From: Collinsella sp944321445 | GTDB lineage: Bacteria > Actinomycetota > Coriobacteriia > Coriobacteriales > Coriobacteriaceae | Assembly: GCF_030371825.1 (NCBI RefSeq) | Contig: NZ_JAUDDM010000001.1 | Reading direction: 5' to 3' (one strand) | Length of the DNA: 64,000 nucleotides | In this document: one piece after another, positions 26,444 to 35,672 of the stretch | Numbering within the stretch: the stretch's first letter is position 1 | How the letters are laid out: each line of letters starts with the position of its first letter | Notes under the pieces: model-generated | The model's database searches: none | What the model saw: only the letters and a program-made list of their open reading frames with translations | What the model was told of the DNA's origin: nothing | Translations under genes and position numbers: made by a program

Positions 26444-28870
26444 CTATTCCCCAAAAAGGGCTTTCTCGGGGGTGATGGGCAGCGTGCGCACGTAGTTGCC
26501 GGTCGCGTGCGCCACAGCGCTTGCGATAGCCGGCGACGGCGTGTTGATGACCACCTCGCCGATGGACTTGGCGCCGAAGGGGCCGGTGGGCTCGTAGCTC
26601 GGCGCGAACTCCACGCGGATGTTCGGCAGGTCGAGGCGCGTGGGCACCTTGTAGGTCATGAACGAGCGAGTGCGCATGCGGCCCGTATTGCTGTACTGCA
26701 CGTCCTCGGTGAGGGCCATGCCGATGCCCTGGCCGATGCCGCCTTCTGCCTGCACGCGGGCGAGGTTCTCGTTCACCACGGTGCCGCAGTCGACCACGCT
26801 CACGTAGTCCACCACGGAGACCTTGCCGGTGGCCTTGTCGACGTCGACCTCGGCGATGCCGCTCATGAACGGCGGAGGGCTCGTGGGCGAGCTCGCGGCG
26901 GCGTGCGCGGTGAGGCAGTCGCCGTCGCCGCCCGCGACGAGCTTGTTGGCGAGCTCGATGAGGGACATCTGCGCCACAGGCTCCGCATCCGGCGCCGCCT
27001 GCGCTAGGTGGTAGGAGCGCGCGATGGCCTCGACATCGTCGTAGATGCCGGAGAACTCGGGCTTGTCCCCATCGGTGGGAACCTCGAGCGTACCCGGCGC
27101 GAAGGCGAGCATGGTGTCGCCATCGAACAGCACGTCATTCACGTCGACGCCCATGAAACCGGCAGCGCGGCGACGCAGCTCGGCAATGAGCTGCTCGGCG
27201 GCCTTCAGCACGGCCATGCCGGTGAGGTAGGTCGACGCGCTCGCATAGGAGCCGGTATCGAAGGGCGACACGTCGGTATCGACGCCGTGGACCACGATGC
27301 GATCGGTGTCGCAGCGCAGCGCTTCGGCCGCGAACTGCGCGAGGATCGTATCGCAGCCGGTGCCCATGTCGGTCGCACCGATGGACAGCGTGTAGAAACC
27401 CGTCTCCTCCACGCGCAGGTCAACCGAGCCGATGTCGATCTTGGCAATGGCAGAACCCTGCATGGAGAGCGCCACGCCCAAGCCGCGCACGCGGTCGCCC
27501 AAGTCTTGACGCAGCGGCTTATCGGCCCAACCGATCATCTCCATTGCGCGGCGCAGGCAGTCGGCGGCATTGCAGGAATACAGCTCGTTGTCGTCGTACT
27601 GGGCGAGGCGCTCGCCGGGTGCGACGAGGTTCTTCAGGCGAATCTCGCAGGGGTCCATGCCCAAGCGGTCGGCAAGCTCGTTCACCGCGGACTCGACGGC
27701 GAACAGGCCCTGGGTCGCTCCGTAGCCGCGGTAGGCGCCGGCCGGCATGGTGTTGGAATACACGACGTCGAACGCAAAGCGGCTCGCCTTGGCGTGGTTG
27801 TACAGCGGCAGGCTCTTGTGGCCCGAAAGACCGACGGTCGTGGGACCGTGCTCGCCGTAGGCGCCCTGGTTGGAGAGCGTATACAGGTCGATAGCCACGA
27901 TCGTTCCGTCATTCTTGGCGCCCAGGCGCACGTGCAACTGCATCTCGTGACGCGAGTTGGACGAGGCGAGCGTCTCCTCGCGCGTGTAGATGATCTTGGA
28001 GGGGCGCCCGGTCTTCGCGGTCACGAAGGCGCAGAAGATCTCGTTGCAACCGGTCTGCTTGGCACCGAAGCCGCCACCGATGCGCGGCTTCACCACGCGC
28101 ACGCGCGACTGCGGGATGTCGAGGGCGTTTGCCACCATGCGGCGCACATGAAACGGCACCTGCGTGGAGGAGGTCACCGTGATGCGACCGTAGGCGTCGA
28201 TCTCGGCGAAGGAGCGGAACGTTTCCATCATGGCCTGCGCGTCGGCCAGCGTGTGATAGGTCTCGTCGACGACGATGTCGCACTCGGCGAACGCTGCTTC
28301 GAGGTCGCCGTGCTCAGACAGGCCGGAAGCCACGACGTTGTGCATGCGGTCGTTGTTGATCCAGGCGCCGTTGACGTGGTAGTTGTCCTCGGTGTGGATG
28401 ACGATCGGGTTGCCCTTGGCCTGGGTGAAATCGAGCACGGGCTCCATGACGTCGTAGTCGACCTTGATGAGCTTCAAGGCGCGATCGGCCGCATCCTCGG
28501 TCTCCGCCGCCACGATAGCGACCTCATCGCCCACATAGCGCACGACATCATCGAGAATGAGGCGGTCGTACGGGCTCGCCTCCGGATAGCTCTGGCCAGC
28601 GAGCGTGAAGCGCTTGTTGGGCACGTCCTTATAGGTGTAGACGGCCACGACGCCGGGTACCTTGCATGCGCGCGAAGTGTCGATGTCGACGATGCGCGCG
28701 AAGGCGTGCGGGCTGTGGAGGATCTTGAGGGTCAGGACATCGGCCGGAACGATATCGTTCGTATAGAGCGGCTTGCCGGCGAGCAGGGCCGCGGCGTCCT
28801 TCTTGACGGTGCGCGCACCGATATGGGTGAGGCCTTGGCGCTCGCTTTCGCGCGTGACGATCATGCTCAT
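26444..28870 (-). CDS. molybdenum hydroxylase large subunit (xanthine dehydrogenase family)
   Basis: The 808-residue subunit binds the molybdopterin cofactor and the substrate. Family motifs include RIGGGFGAKQTGCNE, AGAYRGYGATQGLFAVESAV, DMGTGCDTILAQFAAEAL and, near the C terminus, GPFGAKSIGEVVINTPSPA with the catalytic glutamate. The reaction is oxidation of a purine or other N-heterocycle or aldehyde; the substrate is not certain. It is the last gene of a three-gene operon, three bases after the iron-sulfur subunit, with GGGGGAG before the ATG. The selD operon at 32.4-35.6 kb suggests a selenium-dependent type. Confidence 0.93.
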   Translation of the reverse strand: MSMIVTRESERQGLTHIGARTVKKDAAALLAGKPLYTNDIVPADVLTLKILHSPHAFARIVDIDTSRACKVPGVVAVYTYKDVPNKRFTLAGQSYPEASPYDRLILDDVVRYVGDEVAIVAAETEDAADRALKLIKVDYDVMEPVLDFTQAKGNPIVIHTEDNYHVNGAWINNDRMHNVVASGLSEHGDLEAAFAECDIVVDETYHTLADAQAMMETFRSFAEIDAYGRITVTSSTQVPFHVRRMVANALDIPQSRVRVVKPRIGGGFGAKQTGCNEIFCAFVTAKTGRPSKIIYTREETLASSNSRHEMQLHVRLGAKNDGTIVAIDLYTLSNQGAYGEHGPTTVGLSGHKSLPLYNHAKASRFAFDVVYSNTMPAGAYRGYGATQGLFAVESAVNELADRLGMDPCEIRLKNLVAPGERLAQYDDNELYSCNAADCLRRAMEMIGWADKPLRQDLGDRVRGLGVALSMQGSAIAKIDIGSVDLRVEETGFYTLSIGATDMGTGCDTILAQFAAEALRCDTDRIVVHGVDTDVSPFDTGSYASASTYLTGMAVLKAAEQLIAELRRRAAGFMGVDVNDVLFDGDTMLAFAPGTLEVPTDGDKPEFSGIYDDVEAIARSYHLAQAAPDAEPVAQMSLIELANKLVAGGDGDCLTAHAAASSPTSPPPFMSGIAEVDVDKATGKVSVVDYVSVVDCGTVVNENLARVQAEGGIGQGIGMALTEDVQYSNTGRMRTRSFMTYKVPTRLDLPNIRVEFAPSYEPTGPFGAKSIGEVVINTPSPAIASAVAHATGNYVRTLPITPEKALFGE

Positions 28871-28873
28871 GAG

Positions 28874-29419
28874 CTACTCCCCCTCTCCTGCGCGCACGGG
28901 CGCGTCGTCGGAGGCAGCACCGAAGCGGCTCTCCATGTAACGGCGGATGGCGCGACGCTGGCTCGTATAGCCGGTGCAGCGGCAGAGATTTCCCGCCAGG
29001 TACGCGTTCATATCGTCCTCGGTGGGCATGGCGGGCTCAATACCCTGCGCGGCCGAGCGGTCGCGGATCTCGCGCTCCATGGCGAGCACGTTCATGATGA
29101 GGCCGGGCGAGCAGAAACCGCACTGCTCGGCACCCTCTTCGGCCATGCAGCGGGCGAAATCGGCCGACTCGGCCTGCAGCCCCTCGAGGGTGGTCACCTC
29201 ATGGCCGTTCGCGCGGACCATGGGAACGGCGCACGATAGCACCGCGCGACCATCGAGCCACACCGTGCACAGGCCGCAGTTCGTGGTCTCGCAGGCGCAC
29301 TTCACGGACTTGCAGCCGTGATCGCGCACGAAGGCGAGCAGCGACTGGTCGGGCGCCACGGAGGCGGTGACCTTCTTGCCGTTCAAAACGACGGCGACAT
29401 CGATCAGGTTTCCGCTCAT
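28874..29419 (-). CDS. molybdenum hydroxylase 2Fe-2S subunit
   Basis: The 181-residue subunit carries electrons from the molybdenum centre to FAD. The plant-ferredoxin-like cluster has CKSVKCACETTNCGLCTVW near residues 36-54, and the second cluster has CGFCSPG near residue 100 and LCRCTGY near residue 147. It is slightly longer at the C terminus than typical family members. Its ATG overlaps the stop of the FAD subunit (ATGA), and it is followed closely by the large subunit, so the three are cotranscribed. Confidence 0.95.
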   Translation of the reverse strand: MSGNLIDVAVVLNGKKVTASVAPDQSLLAFVRDHGCKSVKCACETTNCGLCTVWLDGRAVLSCAVPMVRANGHEVTTLEGLQAESADFARCMAEEGAEQCGFCSPGLIMNVLAMEREIRDRSAAQGIEPAMPTEDDMNAYLAGNLCRCTGYTSQRRAIRRYMESRFGAASDDAPVRAGEGE

Positions 29420-30267
29420 GCGATCGCCTCCTCACCGGCGCAGACGGCCCGGGCGGCATCGGCGGCCTCGGGCGAGGTGTACGAAGCGGCGTCGACGATG
29501 GCGCGCGCGGCGAGCACGCCGGCCAGGTGGCGGCGATAGCGCTCGGACCCCCACAGGTTGGAGCTGTATTTCAAGCCGCGGACCGCCTCGATGGCGTGCG
29601 CAAGCTCATCGGCCGTGGGCTCGGCGGAAGCGACGCCCAGCGCATCGCCGGTAAGCAGGCGTGCCTTCGCGGGACGCGAGCCCACCGCGACGTGCCAAGC
29701 ACCATCCCAGTACGCGGCGCATGCGTTGATGGTGGCGAAGTCCGTCGCCGCCTTGCGCAGACACTGGTAAGAGGCGCGATAGTCGTGCTTGCGCACGATC
29801 ACATGGGTGAGGATGTCGAGCTCGTAGGGCATGTCCACGAACTGCGCGAGCGGAATGCGCCCCGCTTCGGCAAGCTCGACTTCGGCATCGAGTGCGAGCA
29901 GCGCACAGATGACATCGGAAAAGCCGAAGCGCCCGAACACGCTGCCGCCCACGGTGGCGAGCTGACGCATCTGCACGCCCACGATGTCGTGGACCGCGCT
30001 GGCCAAGACGTTGCCGGTCGCCGCGTTCAGGCGCTCGTCGACCTCAAGGTCGCGCAACGTGACATAGGCGCCGATGCGAAACTCCCCATCGGTCTCCTCG
30101 ATCGTGTTGAGCCCGCAATCGGACAGGTCGATCACGCAGGGATACGTCCTGTCGGACAAGCGCATCCAGATGCCGCCGCCCATGACCTGGGCACCCTTGC
30201 GGAAGCGAAGCACCTCAAGCGCGTCATCGACGTTCGCGGCGCGAACATATCGTGCGAATTTGAGCAT
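29416..30267 (-). CDS. molybdenum hydroxylase FAD-binding subunit
   Basis: The 283-residue subunit has the PCMH-type FAD fold: the N-terminal MGGGIWMRLSDRTYPCVIDLS segment, the second motif ATVGGSVFGRFGFSDVICAL near residues 108-127, and a C-terminal CO-dehydrogenase flavoprotein domain (RHLAGVLAARAIVDA). It passes electrons to an external acceptor. It is the first gene of the operon; GGGGGAGG precedes the ATG. A TACACT -10 candidate lies about 40 bases upstream. Confidence 0.93.
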   Translation of the reverse strand: MLKFARYVRAANVDDALEVLRFRKGAQVMGGGIWMRLSDRTYPCVIDLSDCGLNTIEETDGEFRIGAYVTLRDLEVDERLNAATGNVLASAVHDIVGVQMRQLATVGGSVFGRFGFSDVICALLALDAEVELAEAGRIPLAQFVDMPYELDILTHVIVRKHDYRASYQCLRKAATDFATINACAAYWDGAWHVAVGSRPAKARLLTGDALGVASAEPTADELAHAIEAVRGLKYSSNLWGSERYRRHLAGVLAARAIVDAASYTSPEAADAARAVCAGEEAIA

Positions 30268-30579
30268 TCCTCCCCCATCTCTAGGAACTGGGTAACCAAT
30301 TTAGTGTACCGGAGGCATGCATATGTTGTGCAACCGCATCGACCGACGCACAAAATACCCGCTGCGAGCGCAGCAGCCACCCCGTTTGCGGCAAAAAACC
30401 ACCCGCCCACAAGTAAAGACACGCGCGAAGCGCGCCATCTTCCCCCAAGGCCGCGCAGCCGGGCTGAACGCAGCGGAGGGACGGACGTTCCTAAGCGAGC
30501 CGTTTGAGCGCCGCAGGCGCGATCGGCTCGCGTGGAACGTCCGTCCCTCCGCGGATGGAAGTGAAACCCAGGCGAAGCT
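30268..30579. other. gap between gdhA and the hydroxylase operon
   Basis: The stretch holds the hydroxylase promoter region on the right-hand side of the operon and a long inverted repeat (30473-30552) just after gdhA. No gene or tRNA is seen. Confidence 0.6.
30473..30552. repeat. long inverted repeat downstream of gdhA
   Basis: Nineteen-base arms GCGGAGGGACGGACGTTCC and its complement enclose a second stem (GCGAGCCG/CGGCTCGC) and GCGCCGCAGGCGC. It lies 28 bases after the gdhA stop, without a T-run. Confidence 0.8.
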
Positions 30580-31935
30580 CTAGCAGATGCCCTGTGCCAT
30601 CATGGCCTCGGCCACCTTCAGGAAGCCGGCGATGTTGGCACCCATCACGAAGTCACCCTCGTGACCATAGGTGCGAGCGGTGTCGTCCACGTTGTGGAAC
30701 ATGCCGCGCATGAGGGTCTCGAGCTTGCCGTCGACCTCCTCGAAGGTCCAGGACAGGTGCTCGGCGTTCTGGCTCATCTCAAGGCCGGACACGAGCACGC
30801 CGCCGGCGTTCGCGGCCTTGCCGGGCATGAAGGCAACGCCGTTCTCCTGCAGGTAGATGGTCGCATCGGGCGTGGTGGGCATGTTTGCGCCCTCGCCCAC
30901 GATCTTGCAGCCGTTGGCAACGAGCGCCTTGGCGTCCTCCAGCAGCAGCGTATTCTCGCGCGCGCAGGGCAGCGCGATGTCGCAGGGCAGCTGCCACACG
31001 CCGCGGCCGTCCTCGGCGTGCCACGTGGCGTTCGGGCGCGCGTCGACGTACATGGCCAGGCTCACGCCGGCGTCGTGGCCAGAGCGCTTCTTGTTGTAGA
31101 TGTCCTCGAGCACCTTGTAGTCGATGCCCTCGGGATCCTCGATCCAGCCCTTGGTGTCAGACGCGGCGATGACCTTGCCGCCCAGCTGGGACACCTTCTG
31201 GATGGCATAGATGGCGACGTTGCCGGAGCCGTGCACGACGACGTTTTTGCCCTCGAACGAATCGCCGTTGCTCTTGAGGTACTCGTCGACGAAGTACACG
31301 AGGCCGTAGCCGGTCGCCTCGGTGCGGGCAAGCGAGCCGCCGAAGGTGAGGCCCTTGCCGGTGAGCACGCCGCTCCACTCGTTGCGCAGACGCTTGTACT
31401 GGCCGAACATGTAGCCGATCTCGCGGCCGCCGACGCCCAGGTCACCGGCGGGAACGTCGGTGTTGGGGCCGATGTGGCGCGAAAGCTCGGTCATGAAGCT
31501 CTGGCAGAAGGCCATGATCTCGCGGTTGGACTTGCCCTTGGGGTCGAAGTCGGAACCGCCCTTGCCGCCGCCCATGGGCAGCGTGGTCAGCGCATTCTTG
31601 AAGATCTGCTCGAAGCCCAGGAACTTGAGCATGCCGAGCGTGACCGTGGGGTTGAAGCGCAGGCCGCCCTTGTAGGGGCCGATTGCGGAGTTGAACTCGA
31701 CGCGGAAACCGCGGTTGACCTGGACCTTGCCCTCGTCGTCGACCCACGGCACGCGGAACATGATCACGCGCTCGGGCTCGACGAGGCGCTCGAGCAGCGA
31801 CTGCTCCTCAAACTCGGGGTGCGCATCGAGCGCGGGCTGGATGGTCTCGAGTACCTCGGTGGCAGCCTGCAGAAACTCAGGCTGGTCGGCATAGCGCTCG
31901 CGAAGCTCGGCGATGACCTTCTCGGAATACGTCAT
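30580..31935 (-). CDS. gdhA: NADP-type glutamate dehydrogenase
   Basis: The 451-residue enzyme makes glutamate from 2-oxoglutarate and ammonia. The hexameric (class I) signature is clear: GPYKGGLRFNP, then PMGGGKGGSDFDPKGKSNRE with the catalytic lysine, and the nucleotide fold VVVHGSGNVAIYAIQK. A strong AAGGAGGT lies before the ATG. Three GAAAC repeats about 155-180 bases upstream (32092-32117) may be regulator half-sites. The gene is monocistronic and followed by the inverted repeat at 30473. Confidence 0.97.
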   Translation of the reverse strand: MTYSEKVIAELRERYADQPEFLQAATEVLETIQPALDAHPEFEEQSLLERLVEPERVIMFRVPWVDDEGKVQVNRGFRVEFNSAIGPYKGGLRFNPTVTLGMLKFLGFEQIFKNALTTLPMGGGKGGSDFDPKGKSNREIMAFCQSFMTELSRHIGPNTDVPAGDLGVGGREIGYMFGQYKRLRNEWSGVLTGKGLTFGGSLARTEATGYGLVYFVDEYLKSNGDSFEGKNVVVHGSGNVAIYAIQKVSQLGGKVIAASDTKGWIEDPEGIDYKVLEDIYNKKRSGHDAGVSLAMYVDARPNATWHAEDGRGVWQLPCDIALPCARENTLLLEDAKALVANGCKIVGEGANMPTTPDATIYLQENGVAFMPGKAANAGGVLVSGLEMSQNAEHLSWTFEEVDGKLETLMRGMFHNVDDTARTYGHEGDFVMGANIAGFLKVAEAMMAQGIC

Positions 31936-32091
31936 GGCGGAAACCTCCTTGGTGGCTGTGTTCGCAAATTACCGCGGATATACTACTACGCGCACGACGC
32001 TCTTTAGCCCAACAAAGCGCGTGGAGGGTTTCTGTTCTCTTACGTTTTCCCTGCTCAGAGGTTACAGGCGCATTGCCGATGTTGCTAAAAC

Positions 32092-32117
32092 GTTTCACGC
32101 GTGTTTCAACGCGTTTC
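32092..32117 (-). promoter_or_regulatory. GAAAC iterons upstream of gdhA
   Basis: GAAAC occurs three times on the minus strand (32092-32096, 32103-32107 and 32113-32117) with 11- and 10-base periods, that is, about one helical turn. GlnR-type nitrogen regulators of actinobacteria use GAAAC half-sites with similar spacing. Confidence 0.45.
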
Positions 32118-32171
32118 CTATGCGTGGAGATGACGGGAGGGGCACCTTTCGCGCGCCGAAGACCGGACCCG

Positions 32172-32310
32172 TGCAAAAACTGGGGACTGTGTACGGATTT
32201 TTAGCCCCGGGGCCAAACAAGCGAACGTTTGACCTTGTGTTTTTGCAGGTAGAAAAGGCGCCGATACGGGTCCGGGGCGAAAAATCCGTACAAAGTCCCC
32301 AGTTTTTGCA
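32172..32310. repeat. 139-nt structured element, copy 1
   Basis: Two 37-bp arms, starting TGCAAAAACTGGGGACT and ending in the complement, enclose a 65-base interior. The interior TTTGACCT, TTTTGCAGGT and GGCGCCGATACGG segments match those of copy 2 at 56371-56510. The stem differs between copies but stays paired. It lies 109 bases after the selD stop and upstream of gdhA. Confidence 0.85.
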
Positions 32311-32418
32311 ATGTCTGACCCCCTGCTAGCAAGTACGACTAAGAGGACGTTGGCATTTCATGCAAAGGGCCCGCGTGAACGCACGGGTCCCTCCGATTTC
32401 AGCGATAAGCGAAACGCA

Positions 32419-33480
32419 CTACGGCCGGTGAGCGCGCACCCGCACGCGCGGTCCGCCGTCATGCTCGCGCACAACACCGATGCGCTGCACGGCAGGTACC
32501 GCCGGCGACGCCGCCCTCAGAGCAGCCTCGAGCGCGTCGGCGTCTTCCGCATCGACCGCGAACAGCAACCCGCCCGAGGTCTGGGGGTCGAACAGCACGT
32601 CGGCCACGGCCAAAGGCACGTCGGCATCGATTTCCACCTCCGCCTCCGCATAGCGGCGATTGCGGTACACACCCGCAGGCAAGATGCCCATCGAGGCGTA
32701 ATCGAGCACGCCGGGCAAGAACTCGAAGGCGTTCGCATAGAGCTCGACCTGCGTGTCGGACCCCTGCGCAAGCTCGAGCGTATGGCCCAGCACAGCGAAC
32801 CCCGTGATATCGGTGCAGGCATGGACACGATACGGTCGTGCCGCCTCGGCTGCCGCTCGGTTGAGCGTGCGCATAAGGCCCTCGACGAGCTCACGCTCCA
32901 CTTCGCCCGCAAGCTCGCCTTTGAGCGCCGTCGTGAGCACGCCGATGCCCACCGGCTTGGTGTAGATGAGCACGTCCCCCACGTGCGCGGCGTCGTTGCG
33001 CAACAAGTTCGCCGGGTCGATGACGCCCGTCACGGACAGGCCGTACTTGGGCTCCGCGTCGTAGATGCTGTGGCCGCCCGCGACGATGGCGCCCGCCTCG
33101 GCGACTTTCGTGGCGCCGCCGCGCAGGATCTCGCGCACGGCGTCTTTGGGCATGTCCTCGGGCACCGCCATGATGTTCAGCGCCGTGATGGGGCGCCCGC
33201 CCATGGCGTAGATGTCCGACAGGGCGTTTGCCGCAGCGATCTGCCCGAACGTGAACGGGTCGTCGGCGATGGGCGGGAAAAAGTCGAGCGTCTGCACGAT
33301 GGCAAGGTCGTCGCGCAGTTTGTAGACCGCCGCGTCATCGGCGTGATCGAACCCCACGAGCAGGTTGGGATCGCGCACATCGGGGAAGCCCTCGAACAGC
33401 TGCGCGAGCTCACCGGCGCCCACCTTCGCGCCGCAACCCGCACAATCCGCAAGCTTCGTGAGCTTAACCTTGGTTTCCAT
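32419..33480 (-). CDS. selD: selenide, water dikinase
   Basis: The 353-residue enzyme makes selenophosphate from selenide and ATP. The N-terminal glycine/cysteine-rich loop is ADCAGCGAKVGAG, with Cys (not selenocysteine) at the catalytic position. AIRS-family motifs follow: DFFPPIADDPFTFGQIAAAN, NALSDIYAMGG and GGHSIYDAEPKYGLSVTG, and DPQTSGGLL near the end. AAGGAGGT precedes the ATG. It is the last gene of an operon with a Se/S-carrier-like protein, a desulfurase-like enzyme and YedF, the set linked in other genomes to selenium-dependent molybdenum hydroxylases. selA, selB and selC are not in the window. Confidence 0.95.
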   Translation of the reverse strand: METKVKLTKLADCAGCGAKVGAGELAQLFEGFPDVRDPNLLVGFDHADDAAVYKLRDDLAIVQTLDFFPPIADDPFTFGQIAAANALSDIYAMGGRPITALNIMAVPEDMPKDAVREILRGGATKVAEAGAIVAGGHSIYDAEPKYGLSVTGVIDPANLLRNDAAHVGDVLIYTKPVGIGVLTTALKGELAGEVERELVEGLMRTLNRAAAEAARPYRVHACTDITGFAVLGHTLELAQGSDTQVELYANAFEFLPGVLDYASMGILPAGVYRNRRYAEAEVEIDADVPLAVADVLFDPQTSGGLLFAVDAEDADALEAALRAASPAVPAVQRIGVVREHDGGPRVRVRAHRP

Positions 33481-33512
33481 GGCAAAACCTCCTTGTGGGG
33501 CAAGCGCGGCCC

Positions 33513-33755
33513 CTACAGCATCAGGCGATGGACGCCCTCGGGAACAAGGTGCCCCTCGGTTGCCGCGTGGAATGCAGCGAGCGCCGCATCGTCAGCCGGC
33601 ATGGACCAGGCAAGGCCGCATTCCGAATCGATCTCGACGGGAAGCGGAATGATGCGCCCCGCCACGCCCGCCTCTTGGCACAGGCGCTCGGCCTCCATAG
33701 CATCGAACGTGCTGGCAAACGACACGACGATATGCTCGGTTTTCTCCCGGGCCAT
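33513..33755 (-). CDS. DUF3343 protein, putative Se/S carrier
   Basis: The 80-residue protein (MAREKTEHIVVSFASTFDAM at the start) matches DUF3343, now described as a putative selenium/sulfur carrier. It has CQEAG and a central IDSECGLAWSM with a conserved cysteine. It lies between selD and the desulfurase-like gene in the same operon. AAGGAGG stands five bases before the ATG at 33755; the longer frame is rejected. Confidence 0.85.
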   Translation of the reverse strand: MAREKTEHIVVSFASTFDAMEAERLCQEAGVAGRIIPLPVEIDSECGLAWSMPADDAALAAFHAATEGHLVPEGVHRLML

Positions 33756-33793
33756 CGGCCCCTCCTTCCCCATCTAACGTCAGTCGCGCATCG

Positions 33794-34933
33794 CTATGCG
33801 GCGGCAATGTCCGCAAGCGCGCGCAGCGCCGCATCCACATCATCTGGCCTGGTGTACCAGCCGAACGAAAAGCGCACGGCACCCGTCTGGAGCGTGCCCA
33901 GAGCCTCATGTATGCGGGGTGCGCAGTGCAAGCCGGCGCGCGTGGCGATATCGTACTCAAAGGCCAGTCGGTCTGCCAGCGTAGAGGAATCGACGCCCGC
34001 AAGGTTGAGCGCGACGACGCCGGTATGCGCATGCCCGTCCTCGGCGCCGTAGACCGTGATGCCAGGAATTGCCCGCGCTCCGGCAACAAAGCGCTCGCGC
34101 AGCGCGGCCTCGTGCTCGGCAACGCGGTCGACACCCAGGTCGAGCAAAAACTCGAGCGCGGCATCGAGCCCCGCCAGACCGTGGCCGTTCATGGTGCCCG
34201 CCTCAAGATGCTCCGGCCAGCTTAGCGGCTGGAAGGGATCGGCGCTCTTGACGCCCGTCCCGCCGTGGACGAGCGGGTCCAGCTCAAGGTCGGGAGCCAC
34301 GGCCAGGCCGCCCGTGCCCTGAGGCCCCATGAGCGCCTTATGCCCTGTGAAACACAGGATGTCCGCGCCAAGGGCCGCCACATCGACCGGCAATGCGCCG
34401 AGCGTCTGCGAGGCGTCGAGCACGAAGCGGGCGCCATGCGCATGCGCAGCGGCGGCAAGCGCGGCGGCGTCCGTGATCGCTCCGGTGAGATTGGAAGCGT
34501 GCGTCGCCACCACAGCGCGCGTGCTGGGACGGAACAGACCCTCAAGCTCTTCCATATGCAAGCGCCCCGCAGCATCGGCACGCAGATAATCGAGCTCGAT
34601 GACCCCGCGGCGCTCGAGTTCGTGCAGCGGGCGCAGCACGGAGTTGTGCTCGAAGTCCGTCGTGATCACATGGTCGCCGGGGCGCAGCGAACCGAAGATC
34701 GCGATGTTCAGCGCCATCGTTGCATTCAGCGTGAAAATCACGCGCTCGGGATGCGTGAAGCCGATGAGGCGCGCGAGCTTCACCCGCGCTCCCGCGACCG
34801 AGCGGGCAGCGGCCAAGTCGCTCGCCGACGCCCCGCGCGAACTGCTTCCCGCGCCCGCCATGGCAGCGACGACCGCCTCTGCGACCGCAGGCGGCTTTTG
34901 GATGGTGGTGGCAGCGTTGTTGAGGTAGATCAT
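33794..34933 (-). CDS. cysteine desulfurase-like aminotransferase class V protein
   Basis: The 379-residue PLP enzyme resembles SufS/CsdB desulfurases of the EF2568-like subgroup that cluster with selD. It starts MIYLNNAATTIQKPP; the PLP lysine lies in FTGHKALMGPQGTGG, the aspartate in FVLDASQTLGALPVD, and the active cysteine in RAGLHCAPRIHEALGT. It probably mobilises sulfur or selenium from cysteine or selenocysteine for the molybdenum enzyme. It follows yedF by 27 bases. Confidence 0.9.
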   Translation of the reverse strand: MIYLNNAATTIQKPPAVAEAVVAAMAGAGSSSRGASASDLAAARSVAGARVKLARLIGFTHPERVIFTLNATMALNIAIFGSLRPGDHVITTDFEHNSVLRPLHELERRGVIELDYLRADAAGRLHMEELEGLFRPSTRAVVATHASNLTGAITDAAALAAAAHAHGARFVLDASQTLGALPVDVAALGADILCFTGHKALMGPQGTGGLAVAPDLELDPLVHGGTGVKSADPFQPLSWPEHLEAGTMNGHGLAGLDAALEFLLDLGVDRVAEHEAALRERFVAGARAIPGITVYGAEDGHAHTGVVALNLAGVDSSTLADRLAFEYDIATRAGLHCAPRIHEALGTLQTGAVRFSFGWYTRPDDVDAALRALADIAAA

Positions 34934-34960
34934 GGTGCGTCGGACCCTTCGCCTGACGCT

Positions 34961-35602
34961 TTACAGCGTGACGACCTTGTCGGGACCGAGCACAAACTCG
35001 GAGATGGCGTACAGGTTGGTCACGCCGCCCACGGCAAGTTTGTCGCGCAGGCCGTGGAAGTCGAGGCATGTCCCGCAGGTGAGCACCTCACAGCCGCGGC
35101 GCTCAAGTTCACGCACGTCATCGACGAGCTCGGAGCCCTCGCAGGTGAGCGTGGCGCCGTCATTGAAGAACACGATGCGGTGCGGGACCTCGTCAGCCTG
35201 CGACATGGCGTACACGAGGCCCTTGATGAGGATGTGGCCGAGCTCGGGTGCACCCTGGCCGAGCGCCTTGGAACCCACGAACACGGTGACCTGCTGCTTT
35301 GCCGAAGCGGCTTCGGGCACCGGGCAGGCGATTCCCGCCTCGACGAGCGCCGCCTCCTCCCCCGCCGGATTCTCGGCCGCAGCGGCACTCACGCCCGCGA
35401 TCGTGACGGCCCAGCCGCCTTCGATCTCTGCAACCTCCGCCGCACCCTGCTTGTTTGCCGCCAAGCGCTTGAGGTTCTCCACGGCAACCGTGTTGTCCAC
35501 GAGCACGCGGACGGACCCGGCGGCGTCGGGTTCCTGCAGAGCCTTCATGGCACGGATAACGGGCTTGGGGCACGTCTCGCCAAAGCAGTTGAGTTCGGTC
35601 AT
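34961..35602 (-). CDS. yedF: YedF-type selenium metabolism sulfurtransferase-like protein
   Basis: The 213-residue protein has an N-terminal TusA/SirA domain with the conserved CPKPV (ELNCFGETCPKPVIRAMKAL) and a C-terminal DsrE-like domain containing a CGTCLDFHGL motif. This two-domain form is the selenium-associated YedF. It is the first gene of the selD operon; AAAGGATACCC precedes the ATG at 35602. A dyad operator overlapping the promoter lies at 35650-35672. Confidence 0.9.
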   Translation of the reverse strand: MTELNCFGETCPKPVIRAMKALQEPDAAGSVRVLVDNTVAVENLKRLAANKQGAAEVAEIEGGWAVTIAGVSAAAAENPAGEEAALVEAGIACPVPEAASAKQQVTVFVGSKALGQGAPELGHILIKGLVYAMSQADEVPHRIVFFNDGATLTCEGSELVDDVRELERRGCEVLTCGTCLDFHGLRDKLAVGGVTNLYAISEFVLGPDKVVTL

Positions 35603-35649
35603 GGGTATCCTTTCGGTCTTGGCGCACAGGGCACCAGGGGCTCGCAAAC

Positions 35650-35672
35650 ATTATCCTCATAGTGAGGATAAT
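35650..35672. promoter_or_regulatory. dyad operator over the yedF-selD promoter
   Basis: ATTATCCTCA and TGAGGATAAT are perfect 10-bp complements around TAG. On the minus strand TTGGAA and GATAAT lie 16 bases apart as possible -35 and -10 boxes, and the dyad covers the -10. It ends 47 bases before the start codon. Confidence 0.65.

Noticed and set aside
32419..33480. Selenocysteine in SelD
   Set aside because: The catalytic position is an ordinary cysteine codon; no in-frame TGA was found in selD.
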